NCBI GenBank assembly: GCA_001579985.1
Contig: LRSR01003624.1
Coordinates: forward strand, 1 to 26,945
From: Hypsibius dujardini
Taxonomy: Eukaryota > Tardigrada > Eutardigrada > Parachela > Hypsibiidae
Reading direction: 5' to 3'
DNA length: 26,945 nucleotides
This document shows positions 1-9,677 of the stretch, one piece after another; the first letter of the stretch is position 1, and each line of letters opens with the position of its first letter. The notes beneath the pieces were generated by a model, which was not told the DNA's origin, did not search any database, and saw nothing but the letters and a program-made list of their open reading frames with translations. The translations under genes were made by a program, and so were the position numbers.

Positions 1-307
1 AGACAGACAGACAGACAGACAGGCTGACAGACAGACAGACAGACAGGCTGACAGACAGGCTGACAGACAGACAGGCAAACGTTAGTCGACATTTAGAGTC
101 AAAGACATCAGGTCGCCTATCTGTAGAGGAGAAGATAATTGAAAAGCTAACTTGAAACGATCCTGCACCCAAAAGCACACGTTAGATGCGAATCAATAGC
201 CCTAAGGTCGCTCTCACCGAAGTCTCTCCGGTTGCCTGGTAGTCTCTGTCTGCCACATCAGATGATCCATTTGTGTAACAGCGGTCTTTGTTGTCGTCCT
301 ATTACAG
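1..307 (+). other. Intron of CERT1 (left part outside window)
   Basis: No reading frame resembling a CERT exon is seen. The first 80 bases are a CAGA tetranucleotide array; the remainder is unique sequence ending in a usable acceptor (cctattacag) just before the first visible exon. Confidence 0.75.
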
Positions 308-2266
308 GAAGTCGAACGCCGTAAGCGCACTGAACTGATGTACCGCGAGACGGCGGAAGTGGTGCGCGGCCTTCAAGACCAGCTGCGGAAGCAACGAGTG
401 TTTACCGGGCCCGATCACGAGGAAGGACCGCAGAGTACCATGAAGGAGGAGGAGTTTTTCGACGCCGTGGAAACAGCCCTCGACCGGCAGGAGAAGGAAC
501 TCGACGAGGCCAAACTCGATTGCCTCAGCAGCGGCGCCGTGGTCTCCGCCAAGCCGCATCTGAGTGTGCTGTCTCCCGCGCAGGCCGACGACATTTGGGA
601 GGAGATTGAACAGGTACTAGTACTGCTAGCAGCGGACCGGAATAGCCTCCACTGGAATTCAATTCCAATTCCAGTGGACCAAAAATGGATTGGATTGCGA
701 TGGAACGTGGAACCACGGAATGTCTGATAGAATTTTCCGTGGTGCCATTGTGAGGAACAGGGCAAATGGAAGCGCTGGTTGGACTGACTTCCAGTTGTAG
801 CTGGAACTGGAATTCATATGACGTGGAATTCCATTTCATTCATTGGAATTCCACTATTTACTCGTGATCAGTTCCACCTGTTCCGCCTGTTCCGTTCCGC
901 GCGTACCGGGTCGGAACGGTGTCCCAAGTTGCCCTCACATTGTCTATCTGGTTACTAGATTACGAACGAGCAATTCAAGTACGCTTTATTGGGAGTCGGG
1001 GAAGGCGGATGGCAGCTGTTTAACGAGGACGGCGAGATGAAAATGTACCGACGCGAGGAGGAGAAGGACGGGCTGGTGGTGGATCCGTTGAAGGCTCAAC
1101 ACTGTGTGCGCGGTTTTACAGCTCATGAAATGTGCAACTACTTCTTCAGTCCCGACGTGCGGATGGAGTGGGAATGTGAGTTTGAGCATCATCATCAATA
1201 GTTCAATTTTCAGTAACGATTGGTCACGCTCCATCGACGCCTTACTTGTCTGTCTGTTTGTGTGCCTGTCTGTGTGTCTGTCTGTATGCCTGTCTGTGTG
1301 CCTGTCTGTCTGTGTGCCTGTCTGTGTGCCTGTCTGTGTGTCTATTTGTGTGTCTGTCTATGTGTCTGTCTATGTCTGTCTGTCTGTCTGTCTGCCTGTC
1401 TGTGTGTGTGCCTGTTTGTGTGTGTGTGTGTCTGTTTGTCTGTCTATCTGTCTGTTTGTCGGCTTCTGCCTGTTATTTGTCACGGTGGAAGTTTGTTTGT
1501 GTTTTGTGGGACTTCCTCTCGGCGGTTTGTTTCTAACCAGCTTATTTGTTTTCAGTTACCGTTGACCACATGAAGGTGATTGAGAAGCTGCGAGACGACA
1601 CAATGGTGTTCCACCAAGTCCACAAACGCATCTGGCCGGCTGCGCAGCGTGACGCCCTCTTCTGGTCCCACATCCGCAAAGGCGATGAGTCAGCGAATAA
1701 GGAAAATAATGCCTCTGCCGGCAGTTGTGATGAGAAGCTCGTTCCGGTCAACAGCTGGATCGTCTGCAACCATTCCGTCGAAGTGCCGCCCGTTCCGGTG
1801 AGTGCGACAGGCAGACAGACAGACAGACAGACAGACACACAGACACACAGACAGACAGACAGACAGACAGACAGGCAAGTCGACGGGTTCGCAGGCAAGC
1901 AGACAAGTTTTGTCCTTACAGCTTGGAAAGTGCCTTCGTGTTATTCTAACAATATCCCTCACTTGCCAAACGTTTGTGGACGCCGCGGTGGCGAACCTTC
2001 CAGCCGACCAGATTTCCCGGGATCAAGTGACTACAAAGATTACCTACTGTGCCACTGGTATGCTCGGTAGATTTTGAGTGCTGGAAGTACCATTTATGGA
2101 GTAGTGCAATAATAATGTGTACCGTGATTTTGCTGCAGTGAATCCTGGAGGATGGGCGCCGGCGTCAGTATTACGGGCAGTCTACAAGCGAGAGTATCCC
2201 AAATTTTTGAAGCGCTTCACGCAATACGTCAAGGAGCAAACCGAAACCAAGCCGATCCTGTGGTAG
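308..2266 (+). CDS. CERT1: Ceramide transfer protein (CERT/STARD11), 3' five exons, 5' partial
   Basis: Cytosolic carrier that moves ceramide from ER to Golgi. Exons read 308-613, 959-1175, 1556-1797, 1922-2057 and 2139-2266 (stop TAG), with phases 0,1,0,1 joining cleanly; 342 codons are visible. Exon 1 holds the FFAT motif [12 protein letters not shown], which in the family binds VAP proteins in the ER membrane, inside a predicted helical linker. From about WEEIEQ onward is the START lipid-binding domain: [52 protein letters not shown] and [12 protein letters not shown] all match the family, and the end (KPILW) is at the usual CERT C-terminus. The N-terminal PH domain and true start must lie left of the window, since 1-307 reads as intron. 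Introns 2 and 3 contain complementary TCTG and CAGA arrays. A possible poly(A) signal AATAAA lies at 2925-2930. Identity is near certain from these motifs; exon edges are inferred from GT/AG and phase. Confidence 0.95.
1246..1457 (+). repeat. (TCTG)n imperfect array in CERT1 intron 2
   Basis: Degenerate tetranucleotide array with TGTG and TATG interruptions, about 210 bp. It lies between coding exons 959-1175 and 1556-1797 and is in the TCTG orientation on the sense strand. Long cysteine/valine/leucine-rich frames through it are artefacts of the repeat. Confidence 0.95.
1807..1874 (+). repeat. (CAGA)n array just after a CERT1 5' splice site
   Basis: The array starts about 9 bases downstream of the donor GTGAGT at 1798. 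Its sense orientation is CAGA, the reverse complement of the array in the preceding intron. Confidence 0.95.
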
Positions 2267-2571
2267 TAATAACGTTTTTTTTTTCGTCTATCCTGCACAC
2301 CACACACACCGTTTGTCGCTTTGATTTATGCCAAAGTCCGCGATCTGCAACGATCCGAATTTTTTTAGATTTATTTTGGTACGACAAAATGTGTTTATGA
2401 TACCCGTTCTGCACACTGGAGAGAAGTGGAATTTTTGCGAGGTTTTTCCCTTTGCTGACCGGCTTTTGATTAATACAATTGAACATTTGTCATTTCGGTT
2501 TGCGTGCGGTGCGAATACTTTGGTTGCTGAAGTCTTGTCTACCTGGTCTGCCTGCCTACCAGTCAGTCAAA

Positions 2572-2615
<44 letters not shown>

Positions 2616-3128
2616 GGCCTGTCTGTCTGCTGGTCCATCTGTCTTGTGTCCAGCCTCTCAGCCAGAAAATGTGCTTGCGCTTTGGTTCACTGAACGATCC
2701 AACTGTTGATAACTTTCCAGAAGAAAAGTGTCTAAAAATCCTTCATCATCACTGAAACGACTACCGAGCTTGATGCGGACCGAACGCACTCTTTCTGCGA
2801 AGGACAACTTTGAGGAGAGAACCGTAAACGAAAAGAGAAAGTTACCCGTCAAGCAAAACGCAAACGGTCGAAGATTACAACGACGTGTTGGCACGATCTC
2901 TTTTAGCACGATCTCTTTAGCAGAAATAAAAAAGAGTATATTAAACACGAAACTTCCGTCTGCCGGAAAAAGGAGGCGAGATGGGACAGAATGCTGGTGG
3001 CAGGGGGAGAGAGAGAGAGGTAGGGGATAAAAATTCCTGAAGCCGATTTTGATCAGCAGTCGATCAGCGAAAGGACGAAAAAATAAGGAAAAAAAAGAGC
3101 ACGAGCTTAACACGATGACCGGTGGGAT
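2267..3128. other. Convergent intergenic/3' UTR region between CERT1 and ABHD17
   Basis: No protein-coding signal was recognised. Contains a TCTG array at about 2574-2630, an AATAAA at 2925-2930 that could end CERT1 transcripts, and purine-rich sequence around 3000-3110. Frames across the array translate only the repeat. Confidence 0.6.
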
Positions 3129-5142
3129 TCACCCAGGACCCGGCGAATCAGGCTGAAGATCGCCGAATATCAAGTCCTCGTTTATGAACTTTTTCAATCG
3201 CTCGTAATACTGGGCGAACAATTCCACGTCATTATGGCCGGCGCCCTCGATGAAGAGGGGATCCACGGCGCGGGGTAGTCTTTCGTAGATGGATATGCCG
3301 TGGGTGACCGGAATGACTTCGTCTACAAGGTAATGAGACAAGAACAACCGTTCATTACTCATAATTATCCTTTCAATAACTATTCGTACTACGGGAATTT
3401 CACGTCTTACCCTCCGATCCGTGAATAACGAGAGTCTTGCTGTGTATCTTGGAGGCTTTGTCAATACTGCAAAACCAAAACCAAAATTAATTACGCCATC
3501 AGACTGCCAGAAAAAGACAGACAGCCAGACAGACAGACAGACTGAAACAGATAGTAAGGCATAACAGACAGACAAACAGACACATAGACAGACAGACTGA
3601 AACAGACAGTAAGGCATAACAGACAGACAAACAGACACATAGACAGACAGACTGAAAGGCATACAGGCAGACAATGAGGCATAACAGACAGACAGCCAGA
3701 CACATTGACTGAAAGGCAGACAGTAAGGCATAACAGATAGACAAAAAGAGACATAGACAGACAGACTGAAAGGCAGACAGGCAGACATAGATATGGATAG
3801 GCAAGGAGGTAAATAAGAGACAGACAAACAACCGATAAGCGTACAGAGATACAGGCATATAAACCGGCAAAGGATCGTGCTAAATTTATTACGGGATCAA
3901 TAAACCGTTTTTAATTGGAAATTTCAGACGTGCGTCGTACTGAGCATGAAAACAACAGGTACAGCATCGAAGAGTACGGCCTCAGCATTCTGATGAGGAT
4001 TTACAACTAAGCGAGATCAATCGGCAGTTTGGTCTACTGGCTCGGGTTGCTGGGGACAGTAGCAGCAGTCGAGATCATCATTACTTATGATGATGTTTCA
4101 GATGTATGCGACGAGGGCCTCCATTTTACGATAGTGCATGGCAGTTTAAAAATCACAGAGCCAGCGAGGCGAATTCAATAGGCGGAGTGGCCCGCTGTGA
4201 CAGTTCGGCATTAGTTCGGCAAAAGTCATCATCAGTCAAACTGTCTGTCTCGCCGGCCCTTCACGTTCGTGGCTTTTCCGCATCAACATCATCTTCACAA
4301 TCATCGAAAAAAGTTGCATACTAGGACAAGTAACGATCGGTTTGTAACTTTATCATAATAACCCCATTTCGAGCATCTGTCGAGTGATAAAGCTCGCTTG
4401 ATCCCAAGTTCAACTGCTCGACCAAACGGTTGGGATCCAGTTCTCGACAGACAGACAGTCAAGACAGACAAACAAGCAGACGAGCAGTTAAGCAGGCAGG
4501 CATGCCGGCCGCATACCGTCAGACAGACAAACAGGCAGACAAACAGACAAACAAACAGACAGACAAACAGATGGACAGATGGACAGACAGACAGACAGAC
4601 AGACAGCCAGGTAGAATTAAACTAAACAGCTCGACGAACCTCCTGAAAACATCGAAAAACCAATTACGGCGCGTTTCCGGGAATGCCACACGAAGACCCG
4701 ATGCGAGAGTGCCGTGTAAAATGACGCCACCGAACCGCTCCTTAGTAGCCAGATCTACTGCTGCCACCGTTCCGATGCTCTGGCCATAAAGGATGACATT
4801 CTCCGGGCGAATGTTGACGTAACGCTTCTGAAGGCCTTTCCACGCTCCCTCGACATCAGCATAAACGTTCTGCTCGGAGGGTTGGCCGGAACTCATACCG
4901 TAGCCGGAGTAATCGTAGGAGAAAATGTTTACTCCCAGTCGCTTGCCGAGAGCCCAATAGAAGGAGCACATCTATATTTATTAGTAAACAATAAAAAATA
5001 TCCCATTACTACGATGTATTATTGCCTCTTTATGTGTCAGCGTTTCAACATTTTCAATCATATGCATATCAGTCAATCGATCTGTAAGGCAACATATGGA
5101 CAGACAAGCTGCAAGTACATGCCGTCTCTGAGTGTGTTCGTG

Positions 5143-5208
<66 letters not shown>

Positions 5209-6856
5209 GTCCCGTCCGTCTGCCTATGTGTTCAATCCGCGTCTCTCTATGACTGTCCGAATACAACCCCGTCTGCCCACTTCTTGTCTTACAGGAACGC
5301 ACGTCCAGAACCGACAGTAAAAAATAAAATAAGTACCTGTCCGAGATCGACAGCGTTGCCGTGGCTGAACAGCATCGTCCAGCGTGCCTCCGCCGAGGTG
5401 CGCATATACATGCAGGCAATCTTCTCTCCTCTTCCGGAGAGGGCATAAAAAGCATCGACCGATTCGAGATCCTTGGGGACAAAGTGCCAATCGAGGGGAT
5501 CATTCAGGACAATGTTGTGCCGGTCCGGGAGACCGGTCCCCTCGGCGGATGCCACCACAAACTTGTAGCTTGCTTCGGGTGGGACGAACGCCAACTTTGC
5601 TGGAAAAGAGAGAAAAAATACTTATACTATTCCAGTTGATCAAGCTTGTCTGACATACGGATGACCGTCAACCGACGGCAAGTCAGCTCTAACCACACCT
5701 TTCGTACGAGGTAAAGGCCGTTAACCAGGCCGCTTTTAGAAATCGTAACTTAACCAGGCCGGCAGGCCAACAGGTGGCGCATGACTCGTTTTTGCGAAGT
5801 CAACCCAGGGAGATGGAACCGAAGTGGCGCCTCTACTGGACTACTTGCACACTTCTCCATTGAGATTCTTCCCTTCCTTTTTTGGACTCAAATTCGAACC
5901 GTGAGGCTTAGGAACGAACTAAAATGGGTCAGAGAATGTTTTCTGAATGTTTTCAAGCCATCTGTTATGGCATGGCAGCACTGCAGCGCCGGGAAATCAA
6001 CGTTGAAAAAAACCCGGCCTGGTTAACGGCCTTTCCCTCGTACTGTATGTGCCTCACTGAATCACTTTCATATGCAACTCACGCAATGTGTTGTTTCAAG
6101 GATCAGAATTTAAAGGAGCAATTATCATAAAGAGGTCTGCCTGATTTCCGTAATCTCTGTCTTACACGAGCCGACCAGGCGGGAAGGACTTTTATCTAGA
6201 TGTTTCACAAATCCGGATGGAGAAACCAATGGGGAAAATGGGGAAGCTTACGCTGCAGGATAATTAATCATCTCGTCCAAGCCACTGGGACGTAAAGGAA
6301 TGTTTCAACCATGCCAGGAAACAGAAAGACGCACTACACAACGTTTCGTTAACGGAATTGCTGGAAATGAAGGAAGAGAACAATAATCAGGCAATCAATC
6401 AATTAATCAACCAAATCAATCACGCAATCAATCAATCAATCAACCAAATCAATCAGGCAATCAATCAATTATTCAACCAAATCAATCTGGCAATCAATCA
6501 ATTAATCAACCAAATCAATCAGGCAATCAATCAATCAATCAACCAAATCAATCAGGCAATCAATCAAACTAATCCCGCAAAAAAGCGGCGTACTAATTCG
6601 ATGAAACAAAAAACTGACAAAAGTTTCACTTTTCATCCGCTTTGCAATGAAAGTGAATATCACGCTTACAAAACAATATATCAAAGTAAAAAGCAGCTTG
6701 AAAATACAGAGAGAAGACATTTTAATGGTTTATGAATAGTTGTCCAATCAATCAATCAGCCGCTTGTCTAATCGCCCAATACCAAACCACTCCAGACCTT
6801 CACTAACCTGCAATGGAAGAAGGCCACGGTGGACAGCAGAAAAGCCAGCAGACATC
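3129..6856 (-). CDS. ABHD17: ABHD17 alpha/beta hydrolase (protein depalmitoylase)
   Basis: Serine hydrolase family that removes palmitate from membrane proteins such as Ras and PSD-95. Exons in transcript order: 6856-6808, 5599-5337, 4971-4640, 3466-3411 and 3322-3129 (stop TGA), phases 1,0,2,1; 297 residues, close to the vertebrate 288-310. The first exon carries the cysteine cluster [10 protein letters not shown], palmitoylated in known members for membrane anchoring, and continues into [13 protein letters not shown]. Then come [12 protein letters not shown] (oxyanion region), FSYDYSGYG, nucleophile serine in LYGQSIGT, aspartate in HGSEDEVIP and histidine in EGAGHNDVE, so the catalytic triad is complete. 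The small 56-nt exon is supported by phase and by the motif KTLVIHGSE. The donor ending exon 4971-4640 (GTTCGT) is weak but the only one in phase. The initiator codon is not in exon 6856-6808; see the separate candidate exon. Introns carry CAGA/TCTG arrays, a minisatellite and a TIR element. Confidence 0.94.
3518..3800 (+). repeat. CAGA-derived minisatellite, ~60-bp higher-order unit
   Basis: Located in the ABHD17 intron 44 bp before an acceptor. Units contain CAGACTGAAA...GTAAGGCATAACAGACAGAC with variants, about 4.5 copies, so a tetranucleotide array has been amplified as a longer block. Overlapping long frames on the minus strand are repeat artefacts. Confidence 0.85.
3801..4445. other. 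ABHD17 intron, unique sequence
   Basis: Part of the 1.17-kb intron between exons 4971-4640 and 3466-3411. I see no motif beyond small hairpins such as catcat/atgatg near 4075-4095. Confidence 0.5.
4446..4610 (+). repeat. (CAGA)n array next to an ABHD17 5' splice site
   Basis: The array ends about 30 bases from the donor of exon 4971-4640, so on the transcribed strand it is TCTG and begins just after the exon. Confidence 0.92.
5143..5206 (+). repeat. (TCTG)n array in ABHD17 intron
   Basis: Nearly pure array between exons 5599-5337 and 4971-4640. On the transcribed minus strand it reads CAGA, complementary to the array in the next intron. Confidence 0.95.
5704..6043. mobile_element. 340-bp non-autonomous TIR element in ABHD17 intron
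   Basis: The ends are inverted copies over 29 bases with one mismatch: GTACGAGG[T/G]AAAGGCC followed by GTTAACCAGGCCG. The right end is followed by TGTA, so the full terminus may be CAGTACGAGG inside a TA target duplication; the left TA is not preserved. A CAGT start with TA targets suggests a pogo/Tc1-mariner-type MITE (inference). The short frames inside show no transposase motifs. A related end occurs in the element at 23795-24115. Confidence 0.65.
6384..6572 (+). repeat. (CAAT)n-derived minisatellite, ~33-bp unit
   Basis: Units of the type CAATCAATCAATTAATCAAC with CAAATCAATCAGG spacers, about 6 copies, in ABHD17 intron 1. The 125-residue frame across it is a repeat artefact. Confidence 0.9.
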
Positions 6857-6940
6857 CTGGAAGCCGAAAAAAACAGCCACCTTGTAAGTGCTAATAACAA
6901 ATTTGTCTAACAAGCTTAACGAAAACAAGATAAACATGCG

Positions 6941-7070
6941 CTAAGGCAATCACCCAATCAAGCACTTGATTTACAGGTAAACTGACACTAAGGCAATCAC
7001 CCAATCAATCACTTGATTTACAGGTAAACTGACACTAAGGCAGTCACCCAATCAAGCACTTGATTTACAG
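6941..7070 (+). repeat. 47-bp tandem repeat, nearly 3 copies
   Basis: Copies start at 6941, 6988 and 7035, each beginning ctaaggcaatcacccaatca with one or two substitutions. They lie upstream of the first firm ABHD17 exon on its strand. Confidence 0.9.
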
Positions 7071-7106
7071 GCGAATTGACAACGCCATTGAATACTTTCT
7101 TCGTAC

Positions 7107-7232
7107 CCGGCACGTGATGCCCGCATTCTCCCGCTGCGAAGAGTCCAACAGGGTCCGCGGCCCCGGAACGTTAGGATTCGGCTGCAAACTCGAGGCATTA
7201 TTGTTGCTGGTCGGAGCACGAGCAGGCGACAT
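7107..7232 (-). CDS. Candidate 5' coding exon of ABHD17 (42 codons)
   Basis: On the minus strand an ATG at 7232 opens 42 codons ending at a donor (CGG|GTACGA) in phase 0, exactly the phase needed by the first firm ABHD17 exon at 6856. The product would begin MSPARAPTSNNNASSLQPNP, a Ser/Asn/Pro-rich stretch. Vertebrate ABHD17 proteins begin only a few residues before the cysteine cluster, so this would be an N-terminal extension of about 40 residues. It may instead be chance or 5' UTR. Open frame and phase are seen; membership of the gene is inference. Confidence 0.35.
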
Positions 7233-8181
7233 ATTATTCACACTTCCCCACGGACAGTGCCAACAATCTCAGCGGCGCAAAAGAAGCCCTCTCCCCTTGC
7301 CAGCAGCAGTAAAAAACATCCAGATCAACACACAACAACTCCAGACACGCACACACACACGGTATCACTCAGGCGTCATGCAGCGTAAGAGAGAGAGAGA
7401 GACGGAGACGAGGAGGGAATATTTTGATGGCGACTCTGTTTCTTCAAACAACCCAAACAACCCAAACACACACACCCACCCACACACACACACACACACA
7501 GGAGGCAATAAATATCCCCCGGAAGAAGGCTGTAAAAACACGGGAAACTCAACGGGACATTTGGAACGGAGAGGGAAGGAAGTAAAAAGGGTGCGAGGCG
7601 GACAACTCCCCGTTTCCTTCCTGTTTTACGAGACACACGCGTGTGCAACTAGCTCCCCTGTCTGCCGATCCTCTCGCTGGATGAATGGAGGCTTTAAAAA
7701 TGTATCGCAGTAGTAACGTAAAGGGGTGAGCTCTATTCACTCATTCATGATCCGATTCTCTCCCTGCGGATCAGGCGATGCGTGAAAGAGGATAAAAAGG
7801 GAACTTTTTTTTGCTGGGCAACGCCGAGGGCGGATTTAGATACAGAATAAAAGGGTTATTATTATTCCTTCGGGGAATGGAGGTGGCGAAGAATAATCAG
7901 ATAATCGTGCAAGGGATGGAAGATTTCAGATTTCAGATTGAAGATTTCAGATTTCAGATTTCAGATTTCGAGGAGAAATCATGTCGCGGTTCAGTGGCGA
8001 AACCTTCGCGGCGTTGGCAGACTTTGATGACGATCACATACAAGTATGATTGTATGAGAGAGTAATACTAGTACGTCTGCGAGTAAAACACAAAACAAGG
8101 TGGCAAAAAAGTCGCATCAAGCAGCGACAAAGAAATGAATGGACGACGTCAAGTTGATGGATCAGATCAACAGAACATTAC
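7233..8181. other. Region 5' of ABHD17, no firm gene
   Basis: Holds purine and AC-rich simple sequence (7389-7415, 7455-7500) and short TTTCAGA tandem repeats (7920-7970). At 7981-8043 (+) an ATG opens 21 codons (MSRFSGETFAALADFDDDHI plus one residue) before a GTATGA donor-like site, but no partner exon was found. Possibly the promoter and 5' UTR of ABHD17. Confidence 0.4.
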
Positions 8182-8427
8182 GAGGTAAAACTCCCAATGC
8201 TGCGCAAGTTTGGAAATGGAATAAATGCCGCGTTCGCACATTTTTCTCCCGTTGTTTGTCGATATTTTGGATTCGAAAAATCAAAAATAAATCGGAAAAT
8301 AAATGTAACAATAATTTCAACAAAAAAACAAAAAATACAATTTTTTAAAAATAAACATTGTGGCTATTTTGACTGATTTTACGTCACGATTTTGCCCTGT
8401 CGTGCGCAGCATTGGGAGTTTTACCTC
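8182..8427. mobile_element. 246-bp element with perfect 25-bp TIRs
   Basis: The left end begins gaggtaaaactcccaatgct and continues gcgca; the right end is its exact reverse complement over 25 bases. The interior is AT-rich with no coding signal. No clear target duplication is seen. Consistent with a MITE. Confidence 0.65.
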
Positions 8428-8546
8428 CTACTGACTGCGACTGCACGGCAATAAGACAGACGCAGAGCAACACGCGTTGCTTGTGTGAGTCATGAGATGT
8501 TCCAGTTTGCTTGGTTGATTGGGCATGGGCATTAACCCTGGTAGAC

Positions 8547-8945
8547 ACACATGGCCACAATACTGGGTGTTTGGCTCAAACTCGGGCCACCCAGTAATCT
8601 GGCCACGTGCGTATACATACACACATGGCCACAATACTGAGTGTTTGGCTCAAACTCGGGCCACCCAGTAATCTGGCCACATGCGTATACATCCACACAT
8701 GGCCACAATTCTGGGTGTTTGGCTCAAACTCGGGCCACCCAGTAATCTGGCCACGTGCGTATACATACACACGTGGCCACAATACTGGGTATTTGGCTCA
8801 AACTTGGGTCACCTAATAATCCTTTTAGACACATGGCCACAATTTTGGGTGTTTGGTTCAAACTCGGGCCACCTAATTTTGCTTGCGCCCAGCTAAAGAG
8901 TGGTTCGAACTCTGCCACCCAGTAATTTGGCCAGGTGTGTATTGC
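8547..8945 (+). repeat. 74-bp satellite, ~5 copies
   Basis: Unit carries acacatggccacaatactgg, gtgtttggctcaaactcggg and ccacccagtaatctggccac. The first three or four copies are about 95% alike; the last are truncated and diverged. Related single blocks occur near 14832, 21215, 25813 and 26160. The ~70-residue frames on both strands are products of the 74-bp period. Confidence 0.92.
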
Positions 8946-9098
8946 GTGTAGTGCTGTCTAAACCAATATTGCTGATTTAAATTAAATGGAAAATCAGCAC
9001 GTGATCAAAGTTTCATTTTAAACTAAACTAAAAATGAAACTAAAAAATGCGTTTATGCCAAATCAAAACTGACTTTAATAGACTTTAATAGACAGACT

Positions 9099-9240
9099 TT
9101 ACCGACAATTGCAATTGTCCACACGGTCAACTTTAGCGCCACCTGGAGTCAATATGCATGTGTTCTTCCAAGACCTTGCCGACAATTGCAGTTGTCCACA
9201 CGGTCTACTTTAGCGCCACCTGGAGTCATTATGCCTTATG
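9099..9240 (+). repeat. ~77-bp direct repeat with internal palindrome
   Basis: Two copies of a block running from ccgacaattgcaattgtcca through agcgccacctggagtca to gtgttcttccaag. The first copy contains the perfect 16-base palindrome gacaattgcaattgtc. Confidence 0.8.
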
Positions 9241-9381
9241 CAAGTGTTCTTCCAAGGGGTCTATCATATCTCCCGGTTGAAAATATACTGGCACCATGAA
9301 GTAAACCAAAATATAGCACACGAACGATGTTCTACAAAAATGCATGATTTGCAATCTTCTTTATACCTGAATAATGATTCT

Positions 9382-9566
9382 TACAGTCAACGACAAGATT
9401 GAGTACACTGGAGGGTCCGGGGTACGGGCAAAAGGGGCGGGGCAGGGGTGATTTTCAAGCAATCGAACAATCAACCACCTGACCACCCCCTGCTCCGCCC
9501 CTTTGCCCATGCCCCTTTGCCCATGCCCCTGACCCTCCATTGCACTCACTCTGGTCGTTGATTGTA
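9382..9566. mobile_element. 185-bp GC-rich foldback element
   Basis: Imperfect inverted repeat over most of its length: left tacagtcaacgacaagattg and ggagggtccgggg, right complementary gaccctcca and cgttgattgta. The boundaries fit TA|CAGTCAACGAC, suggesting a TA-target MITE. The core has four G-runs on one strand (ggggcggggcagggg), so G-quadruplex formation is possible. It lies 112 bp beyond the NDUFS4 stop codon. Confidence 0.6.
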
Positions 9567-9677
9567 TGTTCAGTTCCACATTCTCAAGAAGGATACATCT
9601 GCGCCTTGGCCATAGAGCTCTCTCTCCCTCTCCCTAGCAAATTTCAATGCACAAAACACTTGCATAGCGTTGAACGT

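Noticed and set aside
1104-1573. Long Cys/Val/Leu/Ser-rich frames (also at 3129-3870, 4882-5448, 13115-13621, 17929-18184, 18907-19095)
   Set aside because: They translate the TCTG array in each phase (VCLSVCLS periodicity). The array period keeps frames open by chance and the regions are introns or intergenic.
7060-7713. 217-residue plus-strand frame
   Set aside because: Starts in a tandem repeat, runs through AC and GA simple sequence, and shows no domain; low-complexity openness explains it.
8880-8960. Possible tRNA (ggttcgaactc resembles a T-loop)
   Set aside because: No acceptor or anticodon stem can be folded around it; it belongs to the dispersed satellite family.
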